Assembly (NCBI RefSeq): GCF_015679265.1
Contig: NZ_CP064942.1
Span: 3,824,001-3,888,000, forward strand
Reading direction: 5' to 3'
DNA: 64,000 nucleotides
From: Pontivivens ytuae
Lineage (GTDB): Bacteria > Pseudomonadota > Alphaproteobacteria > Rhodobacterales > Rhodobacteraceae
The position numbers and the translations under genes are program-made. Positions 7,414 to 15,251 of this stretch are shown piece after piece; the first letter of the stretch is position 1, and every line of letters begins with the position of its first letter. The notes under the pieces were generated by a model. The model had not been told where the DNA came from, did no database searches, and saw only the letters and a program-made list of their open reading frames with translations.

Positions 7414-10149
7414 ATGACCGACACCATCACCTTCACCCTCGACGGCGAGACCGTGACCGCCGCCCCCGGCCAGACGATCTGGGAGGTGGCGCATGGCCGG
7501 GGCCTCGCGATCCCGCATCTCTGCCACCGGCCCGAGCCGGGCTATCGCTCGGACGGCAACTGCCGCGCGTGCATGGTGGAGATTGAGGGGGAGCGGACGC
7601 TCGCCGCCTCCTGCATCCGCGAGCCGTCCGAGGGCATGGTCGTGAACACGGCGACGGAGCGGGCGGAGACGGCGCGGCGCGGGGTGATCGAACTGCTCCT
7701 CGCCGATCAACCGGAGGAGGCGCGGGACGCGTCCTCCCACCTCCGCGACATGGCTGCGGTGCAGGGGGTGCGCGAGAGTCGCTATCCGGCGATCGAGCGG
7801 GCGCGGGTGCCGCTCATTGACGACAGCCACGTGGCGATGTCGGTCAATCTCGACGCCTGCATCCACTGCAACCTCTGCGTCCGCGCCTGCCGCGAGGTGC
7901 AGGTCAACGACGTGATCGGCATGGCCGGGCGCGGCCACGACGCGAAGATCGTCTTCGATTTCGACGACCCGATGGGGGCGAGCTCCTGCGTGGCCTGCGG
8001 CGAGTGCGTGCAGGCCTGTCCCACCGGCGCGCTGATGCCGGCCGAGGTCACCGACAGCGCCCGTTACGACCGCGAGGTGAAGTCGGTTTGTCCTTACTGC
8101 GGAGTAGGTTGCCAGCTTTCGCTCAAAGTGAAGGATGACAAGGTGGTCTGGGTCGACGGCGCCGATGGCCCGGCCAACGAGAACCGGCTCTGCGTGAAGG
8201 GACGGTTCGGCTTCGACTACATCGCGCATCCGCATCGCCTGACCCGGCCGCTGATCCGGCGGGAGGGCGCTGCGAAGGGGCTGAACGTCGATCCGGCGAA
8301 CCCGCTCGCAACCTTCCGCGAAGCGACGTGGGAGGAGGCGATGGACGCCGCCGCCTACGGCCTGAAAACGCTGGGAGGTCAACGGGTTGCGGGCTTCGGC
8401 TCGGCCAAGTGCTCGAACGAGGAAGCGTATCTCTTCCAGAAGCTGATCCGGCAGGGCTTCGGCCACAACAATGTCGATCACTGCACGCGGCTCTGCCATG
8501 CGAGCTCGGTGGCGGCGCTGATGGAGAATGTCGGGTCCGGCGCTGTCACCGCGACGTTCAACGAGATCGAGAATGCCGACGTCGCCATCGTCATCGGTGC
8601 AAATCCCGTGGAAAACCATCCGGTTGCGGCCACGTACTTCAAGCAGTTTGCGAAGCGCGGCGGCACACTGATCGTCATGGATCCGCGGGGGCAGGCGCTG
8701 AAGCGGCACGCGACCCACATGCTCCAGTTCAAGCCGGGCGCGGACGTGGCGATGCTCAACGCGATCATGCATGTGATCGTGGAGGAGGAGCTCTACGACC
8801 GCCAGTATGTTGCTGGAATGACGGAGAATTTCGAGGCGATGAAGGCGCATCTCGCGGGCTTCCCGCCCGAGGAGATGGCGGCCCATTGCGGGATCGAGGC
8901 GGAAACGCTGCGGGCGGTGGCGCGGGACTTCGCGACCGCGCGGGCGGGCATGATCTTCTGGGGCATGGGTGTCAGCCAACACGTTCACGGCACGGACAAT
9001 TCGCGCTGTCTGATCAGTCTGGCGCTGATGTGCGGTCACGTCGGTCGGCCGGGGACCGGGCTGCATCCGCTGCGCGGGCAGAACAACGTGCAGGGCGCCT
9101 CGGACGCGGGGCTGATCCCGATGTTCCTGCCGGATTATCAGAGCGTGACCGACGATGGCGTGCGCTCGGCCTTTTCGGAGATCTGGGGGAGTGGCGGCTT
9201 CTCGGACCAGAAGGGGTTAACTGTTACAGAAATTCTCGATGCCGTGCATTCCGGTAACATTAACGGAATGTATATCCTGGGCGAGAACCCGGCGATGTCC
9301 GACCCCGATGTGGAGCACGCGCGGGCAGCTCTCGCCAAGCTCGATCATCTCGTCGTGCAGGACATCTTCCTGACCGAGACGGCGAACTACGCGGATGTCA
9401 TCCTGCCCGCCGCCGCCTGGGCGGAGAAGTCGGGAACCGTCACCAACACCAACCGCCAGGTCCAGATGGGCCGCCCCGCCGTGCCGCCGCCGGGCGAGGC
9501 GCGGGAGGACTGGTGGATCACGGTGGAGCTCGCCAAACGGCTCGGTCTCGGCTGGGATTATGCCGGGCCGTACGAGGTCTTCGCCGAGATGAAGAAGGGC
9601 ATGAAAAGCCTCGACAATATCACCTGGGAGCGGCTGGAGGCCGAGGATGCGGTGACCTATCCGGTCAAGGGCCCGGATGTGCCGGGCGAGGCCGTGGTCT
9701 TCGGCGACGGCTTCCCGCGGGACGGCGGCCGCGCGCGCTTCACCCCCGCGGAGATCGTGCCGCCCGATGAGGTGCCGGACGCGGAATACCCGATGGTGCT
9801 GACCACGGGGCGGCAGCTCGAACACTGGCATACGGGTGCGATGACCCGGCGGGCGAGCGTGCTCGATGCGGTGGAGCCCGAGGCGAACTGCTCGCTCCAC
9901 CCCGCCACCCTGCGACGGCTCGGTGTCGAGGCGGGCGGCACGGTGCGGCTGGTGACGCGCCGCGGCGCGGTGGAGGTGATGGCGCGAGCCGACCGAGCCG
10001 TCTCGCCGGACATGGTGTTCCTGCCCTTCGCCTTCGTCGAGGCGGCGGCGAACGTGCTGACCAACCCGGCGCTCGATCCTTACGGCAAGATCCCGGAGTT
10101 CAAGTTCGCCGCCTGCCGCGTGGAGGCGGTGCCGCTGGCGGCGGAATAG
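7414..10149 (+). CDS. fdhF: Formate dehydrogenase alpha subunit, Cys-containing, NuoG-like N-terminus
   Basis: A 911-residue molybdenum enzyme predicted to oxidise formate to CO2. Order of parts: plant-type [2Fe-2S] domain (C37, C50, C53, C67), ferredoxin segments CIHCNLCVRAC and CVACGECVQACP, a [4Fe-4S] segment VCPYCGVGC, then the MGD-binding domains. The metal ligand is cysteine (C361 in HCTRLCH), not selenocysteine. The ATG at 7414 is preferred over 7408 because GAGG lies directly before 7408 but 6 nt before 7414. No fdsB, fdsG, fdhD or accessory subunit gene is adjacent, so the partner must be encoded elsewhere. Confidence 0.88.
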   Translation: MTDTITFTLDGETVTAAPGQTIWEVAHGRGLAIPHLCHRPEPGYRSDGNCRACMVEIEGERTLAASCIREPSEGMVVNTATERAETARRGVIELLLADQPEEARDASSHLRDMAAVQGVRESRYPAIERARVPLIDDSHVAMSVNLDACIHCNLCVRACREVQVNDVIGMAGRGHDAKIVFDFDDPMGASSCVACGECVQACPTGALMPAEVTDSARYDREVKSVCPYCGVGCQLSLKVKDDKVVWVDGADGPANENRLCVKGRFGFDYIAHPHRLTRPLIRREGAAKGLNVDPANPLATFREATWEEAMDAAAYGLKTLGGQRVAGFGSAKCSNEEAYLFQKLIRQGFGHNNVDHCTRLCHASSVAALMENVGSGAVTATFNEIENADVAIVIGANPVENHPVAATYFKQFAKRGGTLIVMDPRGQALKRHATHMLQFKPGADVAMLNAIMHVIVEEELYDRQYVAGMTENFEAMKAHLAGFPPEEMAAHCGIEAETLRAVARDFATARAGMIFWGMGVSQHVHGTDNSRCLISLALMCGHVGRPGTGLHPLRGQNNVQGASDAGLIPMFLPDYQSVTDDGVRSAFSEIWGSGGFSDQKGLTVTEILDAVHSGNINGMYILGENPAMSDPDVEHARAALAKLDHLVVQDIFLTETANYADVILPAAAWAEKSGTVTNTNRQVQMGRPAVPPPGEAREDWWITVELAKRLGLGWDYAGPYEVFAEMKKGMKSLDNITWERLEAEDAVTYPVKGPDVPGEAVVFGDGFPRDGGRARFTPAEIVPPDEVPDAEYPMVLTTGRQLEHWHTGAMTRRASVLDAVEPEANCSLHPATLRRLGVEAGGTVRLVTRRGAVEVMARADRAVSPDMVFLPFAFVEAAANVLTNPALDPYGKIPEFKFAACRVEAVPLAAE

Positions 10150-10163
10150 GACGCCGCTCCGGG

Positions 10164-10190
10164 CGGGGATTTCCTCAGAAAGATGAAGCG
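10164..10190 (+). repeat. Dispersed post-stop repeat, copy 3
   Basis: CGGGGATTTCCTCAGAAAGA followed by TGAAG lies 15 nt after the formate dehydrogenase stop. It overlaps the 3' end of the convergent lipoprotein gene. Confidence 0.6.
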
Positions 10191-10735
10191 GATGCGGCGC
10201 TTTCCGCATCCCCGGTCCCGCTTACCGACTCCATGGCATCGGCCCATGAGAACTCGGAGCCCGCTCCGGCTCCTGCCGCGCTCGCGTTTACCGGCGGCAG
10301 GATGCGGCTGAGGCCCGTCGAAGGGGTGGAGCGGATGCGGCAGTCGCCGCCTGCGGCCAGCGCCGGTTCGCCCTCTGGGATGTCCTGGAGCACGATGAGC
10401 GTGCGGCCGTCCGTCGTCTCCACCGTGTATTCCACGCCCAGCGTCTGGGAGCCGTTGAAGGTGCGGCTCAGCGCGCCACCGGCCGAGCTGCCGGACTGGC
10501 CGAGACCCACGAGGCCGCCGGCCATGCCGCCGACGGTCGAGGCGATGCGGGTGAGGCCGTTTTCCTCCGGCGCGATCTCGGCCTCGGTCACTTCGAGGAT
10601 CGTGCAGGGCTCGATCGTGCTCGTCTGACCGGCGCGCGGCCGGGTGTCGGGGGCGCTGGCGGTCGGCGTGGGGACCGGCACCGGGACGGTGCAGGCACTC
10701 AGGGCAATGGCGGACAGAAGCAGTGTGGCGCGCAT
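10175..10735 (-). CDS. Predicted outer-membrane lipoprotein, SlyB-like glycine-zipper type
   Basis: 186 residues from MRATLLL at 10735, with GGGAGAA upstream of the ATG. The signal ends in the lipobox LSAC. A Gly-rich segment (VGGMAGGLVGLG) resembles a degenerate glycine zipper. It is followed by EYTVETTDGRTLIVLQ and a GDCRI segment, like the C-terminal part of SlyB-type lipoproteins. The tail is serine/alanine-rich. The function is probably envelope-structural, by family resemblance only. Confidence 0.65.
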   Translation of the reverse strand: MRATLLLSAIALSACTVPVPVPTPTASAPDTRPRAGQTSTIEPCTILEVTEAEIAPEENGLTRIASTVGGMAGGLVGLGQSGSSAGGALSRTFNGSQTLGVEYTVETTDGRTLIVLQDIPEGEPALAAGGDCRIRSTPSTGLSRILPPVNASAAGAGAGSEFSWADAMESVSGTGDAESAASASSF

Positions 10736-10806
10736 CGGCGGGTTCTCCCGATCTGGTTGTCGGGGGACTACGCGCAGGTGTGCGGTGGGGTTCAAGCGCC
10801 TCGGGA

Positions 10807-11499
10807 TCAATCCGGCGTGTGGCCCTCGGCGGGGTCTTGCCGACCGGGGCCGCGGCGGCCGGTGCTCATCTCGCGCTTGCGGCCGTAGCCGGGGCGCTTC
10901 GTGACGGTGAAGCCCGCGGCGGTGAGCGCGCGGCGGACGGCGCCTGCACTGGTGTAGGTGGCGAAGGTGCCGGCGGGCGCGGTGTGGCGCCCGACCTCAG
11001 CCATCAGCGCCTTGGACCAGAGCTCCGGATTGCGCGCCGGGGCGAAGCCGTCGAGGAACCAGGCGTCGGCGAGGCCGTCCCAGCGGGGCAGGGTCGCGCG
11101 CGCATCGCCGATGATGAGCTCGACGGAAACGGGGCCGAGCTGGAACCGGCCGCCCTCGGGGCGGTAGGCGGCGAGCAGGGCCTCGGCTTGGGGTGCGAGG
11201 CCCGGGAAGCGGGCGGCGGCGCGGGCCATGTCGTCGCGAGCGAGCGGAAACGCCTCGAAGCTGGTGAAGCGGATCGGGCAGGGGGCCTCCGCCGCCAGAG
11301 CCATCAGGTTGAGCCCGGTGCCGAAGCCGAGCTCGGCGACGTGGAAGCCGGGCGTGAGACGCGCCAGCAGGTCGTTGCCCGCGAGGAAGACATGCCGCGT
11401 CTCCGCCCATCCATCCTCGACCGAGTAGTAGGGATCGTCGAAGCGGGCGGAGACCGGCGTGCCGTTCTCCCGCCACAGAATTAGGTCGCTATCGCTCAT
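10807..11499 (-). CDS. mnmD: tRNA mnm5U34 methyltransferase MnmD (DUF752 family)
   Basis: 230 residues from the ATG at 11499. ELGFGTGLNL is the SAM-binding motif and WFLDGFAPARNPELW is the signature of the methyltransferase half of MnmC. It should methylate the 5-aminomethyl group of U34 in certain tRNAs. It is a stand-alone protein here, but the gene for an FAD oxidoreductase resembling the other MnmC half begins 40 nt away on the opposite strand. Confidence 0.87.
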   Translation of the reverse strand: MSDSDLILWRENGTPVSARFDDPYYSVEDGWAETRHVFLAGNDLLARLTPGFHVAELGFGTGLNLMALAAEAPCPIRFTSFEAFPLARDDMARAAARFPGLAPQAEALLAAYRPEGGRFQLGPVSVELIIGDARATLPRWDGLADAWFLDGFAPARNPELWSKALMAEVGRHTAPAGTFATYTSAGAVRRALTAAGFTVTKRPGYGRKREMSTGRRGPGRQDPAEGHTPD

Positions 11500-11538
11500 G
11501 GCACGGTGTCTAAGGGGTCGATGGGGCGAGGTACAGGG

Positions 11539-12642
11539 ATGAGCGAGCGGGCGGAAATCCTGGTGATCGGGGCGGGCGTGTTCGGCCTGTGGACGGCGCT
11601 GCGTGCGCGACAGGCCGGGCATGACGTGCTGGTCGTCGAAGCGGGGCCCGCGCCGGGGCATGGGGCGAGCGGTGGCCTGGTCGGGGCGCTGGCGCCTCAC
11701 ATGCCGGAACGGTGGAACGCGAAGAAGCAGTTCCAGCTCGAGGCTCTGCTGGCGCTCGGCCCCGCGCTGGCGGAGGTCGAGCGGCTCTCGGGGCTGCCCA
11801 CGGGCTACGGCCGGATCGGGCGGCTGGTGCCGCTGGCGACGGAGGCCGCGCGGATGCGCGCCGGGGAGCGGGCGGTGGAGGCGGCCGAGCGCTGGGGGGA
11901 TGCCGCGCGGCTGGAGGTGCTGCCGGGCGACGCCTATCCGCGCTGGCTGAGTGTCGAGGCCGCGCCGCAGGGCATCGCCTACGACACGCTGACCGGGCGG
12001 CTGAACCCGGCGGCGACCTGCGCGGCGTTGGCCGGGGCCTTCCTGGCGCTCGGCGGACGGCTGGAGGTGGCGCGGCCCGTGACGGAGGTGGCGCCGGGGC
12101 GGGTCGAGACGTCCTCCGGTCCGATCCTCGCCGAGCGGATCGTGGTCGCCGCCGGGGTCGCCGGCTTCGACCTTCTCGCACCTCTCGTAGGCGAGGTCGC
12201 GGGGCGCGGCGAGAAGGGGCAGGCGCTGCTTCTGGAGATGGAGGCGCCGGACCTGCCGCTGCTCTATGCGGACGGGCTCTACGTGATCCCGCATGCGACG
12301 GGCGGCGTGGCGGTGGGGGCGACCAGCGAGCGGGACTACGACGATCCGCGCGGCACGGATGCGCAGCTCGACGCGGTGCTGGAGCGGGCGCGCACGGTCT
12401 GCCCGCGGCTCGGCGTGGGCCGCGTCGTGGCCCGGTGGGCTGGGGAGCGGCCGCGGGCCAACGGGCGGGACCCGATGGTAGGCGCCGTGCCGGGCGGACC
12501 GGGGGTGTTTGCCGCGATGGGCGGCTTCAAGATTGGCTTCGGGTTGGGCGAGAAGGTGGGCGCGATGCTCGCGCGGGAGCTCGCGGGCGAGGATGTCGGC
12601 TGGCCCGAGAGTTTCCGGGTCGAGGCGCATCTGGGCCTCTGA
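11539..12642 (+). CDS. FAD-dependent oxidoreductase, MnmC C-domain/DAO-like
   Basis: 367 residues from the ATG at 11539. The Rossmann motif ILVIGAGVFGLW and VVEAGPAPGHGASGG place it in the D-amino-acid oxidase family. The ending GVFAAMGGFKIGFGLGEKVG is the usual FAD-closing loop. The divergent neighbour encodes the MnmC methyltransferase half, so this may be the oxidase half that removes the carboxymethyl group of cmnm5U34. A plain amino-acid dehydrogenase cannot be excluded. The alternative start at 11506 lacks a good ribosome-binding site. Confidence 0.75.
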   Translation: MSERAEILVIGAGVFGLWTALRARQAGHDVLVVEAGPAPGHGASGGLVGALAPHMPERWNAKKQFQLEALLALGPALAEVERLSGLPTGYGRIGRLVPLATEAARMRAGERAVEAAERWGDAARLEVLPGDAYPRWLSVEAAPQGIAYDTLTGRLNPAATCAALAGAFLALGGRLEVARPVTEVAPGRVETSSGPILAERIVVAAGVAGFDLLAPLVGEVAGRGEKGQALLLEMEAPDLPLLYADGLYVIPHATGGVAVGATSERDYDDPRGTDAQLDAVLERARTVCPRLGVGRVVARWAGERPRANGRDPMVGAVPGGPGVFAAMGGFKIGFGLGEKVGAMLARELAGEDVGWPESFRVEAHLGL

Positions 12643-12649
12643 CGGGATT

Positions 12650-12675
12650 TGCGTATTTGAACGAAAGATGAAGGG
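12650..12675 (+). repeat. Dispersed post-stop repeat, copy 4
   Basis: TGCGTATTTGAACGAAAGAT followed by GAAGGG starts 8 nt after the oxidoreductase stop. It runs up to the 3' end of the convergent dehydratase gene. Confidence 0.75.
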
Positions 12676-13467
12676 TCAGGTCGCCTCGGCGGTCATGGCG
12701 AGGCGGCCGTCGGCGGCGCGGATCCAGAGGTGGAGGGCGCCGTCGCGATGCTCCGCGCAGGTCTCGAAAGGTTCGCCTGCGGTGACGGGGGAGCGGGCGC
12801 GGAAGGTGAAGGTCGTGAGGCCGACCAGAGTTCGTTCGGCGCGCAGGGCGAGGAGTTGAGCGAGGAGGGGGCCGTGGACGACGAGGCCCGGGTAGCCCTC
12901 CACCTGTCGCGCGTAATCGGCGTCGTAGTGGATGCGGTGGCCGTTGAAGGTGAGCGCGGAGTAGCGGAAGAGGAGCGTGGGGTCGGCGCTTTGCGGCTCC
13001 GGTTCTATGCGCTCGCAGGGCTGCGGGGCGGCCGCAGGCGCGTCGTCGGGGCGGTAGACGAGGTCCTGCTCCTCGGTCACGCAAAGGGTGCCGTCCTGCT
13101 CGAACCGGTGCTCCAGCGTGACGAAGGCGAGGGCGCCGGAGCGGCCGGCCTTTTCGGCGATGTTCGTGATCGTGGTGGTCTTGCGGGCCGGCAGGCCGGT
13201 GCGCAGAGGGGCCGTGAAGGTGAGGCGTCCACCCGCCCACATCCGGCGCGGCAGGCCGAGATCGGGGATGAAGCCGCCGGTCGCCGGGTGCCCGTCGCGG
13301 CCAAGGGCGGCGGGGCGTTCGGCCTGCCAGAAGTAGATCTGGTGGGCGAAGGGGGGCAGGGTGTCGCCGCCCTCCGGCAGGTCGAGCGCGGCGCGCAGGG
13401 CGGCGAGGCGGGCGGGGTCGATCACCTCCTCCCGCGTCTCGGAGCGCCCGAGGGCGGGGTGGGTCAC
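12676..13467 (-). CDS. FAS1-like/MaoC-type acyl-CoA dehydratase (mesaconyl-C4-CoA hydratase-like)
   Basis: 263 residues with a double hot-dog layout. The N-terminal half has the FAS1-like dehydratase segment (PRRMWAGG, then FTAPLRTG), and the C-terminal half has FNGHRIHYDADYA and GLVVHGPLLAQLL, matching the hydratase motif of MaoC/HTD2 proteins. It probably hydrates an enoyl-CoA such as mesaconyl- or itaconyl-CoA; the exact substrate is inferred from family resemblance. Its start overlaps the stop of the upstream GntR gene by 4 nt, suggesting one transcript. Confidence 0.75.
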   Translation of the reverse strand: MTHPALGRSETREEVIDPARLAALRAALDLPEGGDTLPPFAHQIYFWQAERPAALGRDGHPATGGFIPDLGLPRRMWAGGRLTFTAPLRTGLPARKTTTITNIAEKAGRSGALAFVTLEHRFEQDGTLCVTEEQDLVYRPDDAPAAAPQPCERIEPEPQSADPTLLFRYSALTFNGHRIHYDADYARQVEGYPGLVVHGPLLAQLLALRAERTLVGLTTFTFRARSPVTAGEPFETCAEHRDGALHLWIRAADGRLAMTAEAT

Positions 13468-14246
13468 GTCGCGTGCTCCGTCTCGCCGGTGATCTGCTGG
13501 TAGCGCAGGCGGGCGGTTTCCTCGAGGGCGGCGCGCCGCAGATGCTCGCGCATGGACTCCTCGATGAAGCCCAGATGCTCCTCGAGCGCGGTGCGCGCAC
13601 CGACCGGGTCGCGGGCGAGGATCGCGTCGCGGATGGCGCGGTGGTGGCCGAGTAGGGTTGCGCGGGTGTCACGGACGCCGAAGAGGAGCTGGCGGTTGTA
13701 GAACACGCCCTTTTTCAGCAGCTCGAACATCGAGCGCATCATGTGGAGCATGACGACGTTGTGCGCCGCCTCCACGATGGCCATGTGAAACTCGGCGTCG
13801 AGGGCGGCCTCGTCATCGGGGTTGCGCTTGGGATGCGCGGCCTCCATCCGCCGGAACACCGCGTCGATCACGTCGAGATCGGTGGGGGTGGCGTAGCGGG
13901 CGGCGCGTTCGGCGGCGAGCCCTTCGAGGTCGCGGCGGAACGCGAGGTAGTCGAAGAACGCCTCGTCATGGCTGGCGAAAAGCGCGATGAGCGGTGGGGC
14001 GAAGGCGGATCCGAGGACTTCTGCTACGAAGGCGCCGCTGCCAGGGCGCGTGACGATCAGGCCCCGCTCCTCCAGATCGGCGAGCGCCTCGCGCAAGCTG
14101 GGGCGGGAGGCGCCGAGGCGGGCGGCAAGTTCCCGCTCCGCCGGCAGGCGCTCCCCGGGGCGCAGGACGCCGCGCAGAATCAGCGCCTCGATCTGGCGGG
14201 TGATGGCGTCTGCGACCCGTTCGGGCTCGATCTTCTGAAAAGGCAT
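13464..14246 (-). CDS. GntR family regulator, FadR/FCD subfamily
   Basis: 260 residues. The N-terminal winged helix spans about 10-75 (GERLPAERELAARLGASRPS, then LREALADLEERGL). The C-terminal FCD domain has the helical pattern with DAEFHMAIVEAAHN, whose Asp and His residues normally bind a metal that holds a small carboxylate. It probably senses a metabolite related to the co-transcribed dehydratase. The intergenic region upstream is only 72 nt and has the autoregulation-type dyad TTGAATTGGTCAGATTCTAG, which is imperfect. Confidence 0.88.
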   Translation of the reverse strand: MPFQKIEPERVADAITRQIEALILRGVLRPGERLPAERELAARLGASRPSLREALADLEERGLIVTRPGSGAFVAEVLGSAFAPPLIALFASHDEAFFDYLAFRRDLEGLAAERAARYATPTDLDVIDAVFRRMEAAHPKRNPDDEAALDAEFHMAIVEAAHNVVMLHMMRSMFELLKKGVFYNRQLLFGVRDTRATLLGHHRAIRDAILARDPVGARTALEEHLGFIEESMREHLRRAALEETARLRYQQITGETEHAT

Positions 14247-14318
14247 TGCGGGCTTTCGCGGTTCTTGAATTGGTCAGATTCTAGAACCGCATGGCCGCGC
14301 CCGCAACCGGCGGAGTGG

Positions 14319-15053
14319 TCAGGCCGCGGCCTTGATGAGGCCGGAGCCGAGGCCCTGGATCGCCGCACTCACCCGGTCGTTCACGCCGAGCTTCTGGTAG
14401 ATGCGCCGCATGTAGGCGTCCACCGTGTAGCTGGAGATCGCGAGGATCTCCGCGATCGCACTGTTCGACTTGCCGCGCGCGACCCAGTAGAGGACCTCAC
14501 GTTCGCGCCCCGACAGGGCGGCGGCCGGCACGGTGTCGACCTCGCAATAGCGGTGGTGGGCGAGCTGGCAGACCCACTGGAGCTGCCGCACGGCACCGCG
14601 CGACAAGGCCGGCTTGCTGTCGCCGAAGCCGAGGCCGAAATAGCCGCTGCGTCCGTTCGGGCCGAAGACCTGCACGGCGAGGCCGTTGCCCTGCCGAGCC
14701 TCGGCGAGGAGCTCGATGTAGTCCTCCTCCGCCTGGGTGAGCTCGCGCAGTTCCACGATCTCCGACCACAGGAACGGCACGGAGCGCCCGATCGCCGTCA
14801 TGGGAATCGGATCGACCAGCCAGAGGCGGCTGCTGTGATAGCGGCGGACCCAATCCTCCGAAAATCCGTTGGTGCGGATCTGCGGCGGCTGGTCCGTCGT
14901 CGCCCAATAGAGCGGCATCACGTGGTAACTGATCCGGTTAAAGGGCGAGCCGTCAAAAAGATCGACCACAACACGCCAGACCGCATCCGTGGTGTCGCAG
15001 ACTTCTAGATCGCTAATAAAAACGTCGGTCGTCGTCTCGTCGAAGCGAAACAT
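14319..15053 (-). CDS. LuxR-type acyl-homoserine-lactone receptor/regulator (orphan)
   Basis: 244 residues. The N-terminal autoinducer-binding domain keeps the AHL-contact residues W68, Y72, D81-P82 and W96 in the order seen in LasR and TraR. The C-terminal GerE helix-turn-helix spans about 178-240 (LSGREREVLYWVARGKSNSA). No luxI-type synthase is in the window, so it is a solo receptor here. AGGAAGGAAGTC precedes the ATG. It is divergent from the sulfite dehydrogenase operon, which makes that operon a plausible target (inference). Confidence 0.88.
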   Translation of the reverse strand: MFRFDETTTDVFISDLEVCDTTDAVWRVVVDLFDGSPFNRISYHVMPLYWATTDQPPQIRTNGFSEDWVRRYHSSRLWLVDPIPMTAIGRSVPFLWSEIVELRELTQAEEDYIELLAEARQGNGLAVQVFGPNGRSGYFGLGFGDSKPALSRGAVRQLQWVCQLAHHRYCEVDTVPAAALSGREREVLYWVARGKSNSAIAEILAISSYTVDAYMRRIYQKLGVNDRVSAAIQGLGSGLIKAAA

Positions 15054-15112
15054 TCTGACTTCCTTCCTGGGCTTTTGCCCGCTGCATCAACAACTCACAA
15101 AAAGGGTCTCGG

Positions 15113-15127
15113 TTCCACGGAGTGGAA
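15113..15127. promoter_or_regulatory. Short dyad TTCCAC-GGA-GTGGAA
   Basis: A perfect 6-bp inverted repeat with a 3-nt spacer lies in the 198-nt divergent region between the luxR-type gene and soeA. It is not a canonical 20-bp lux box. It could be an operator for either gene. Confidence 0.35.
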
Positions 15128-15251
15128 AAGCCGTTCTAAGTCAGGGACCTGCACGGTTGGCGGCCTTTGGCCAGCCGATGCCGCTTGCGTCGCGGAGCCG
15201 GGTGACGCAGAGTAGGCTGACTCTTATAGAAGACTCTGGAGGCGTGGCAGC

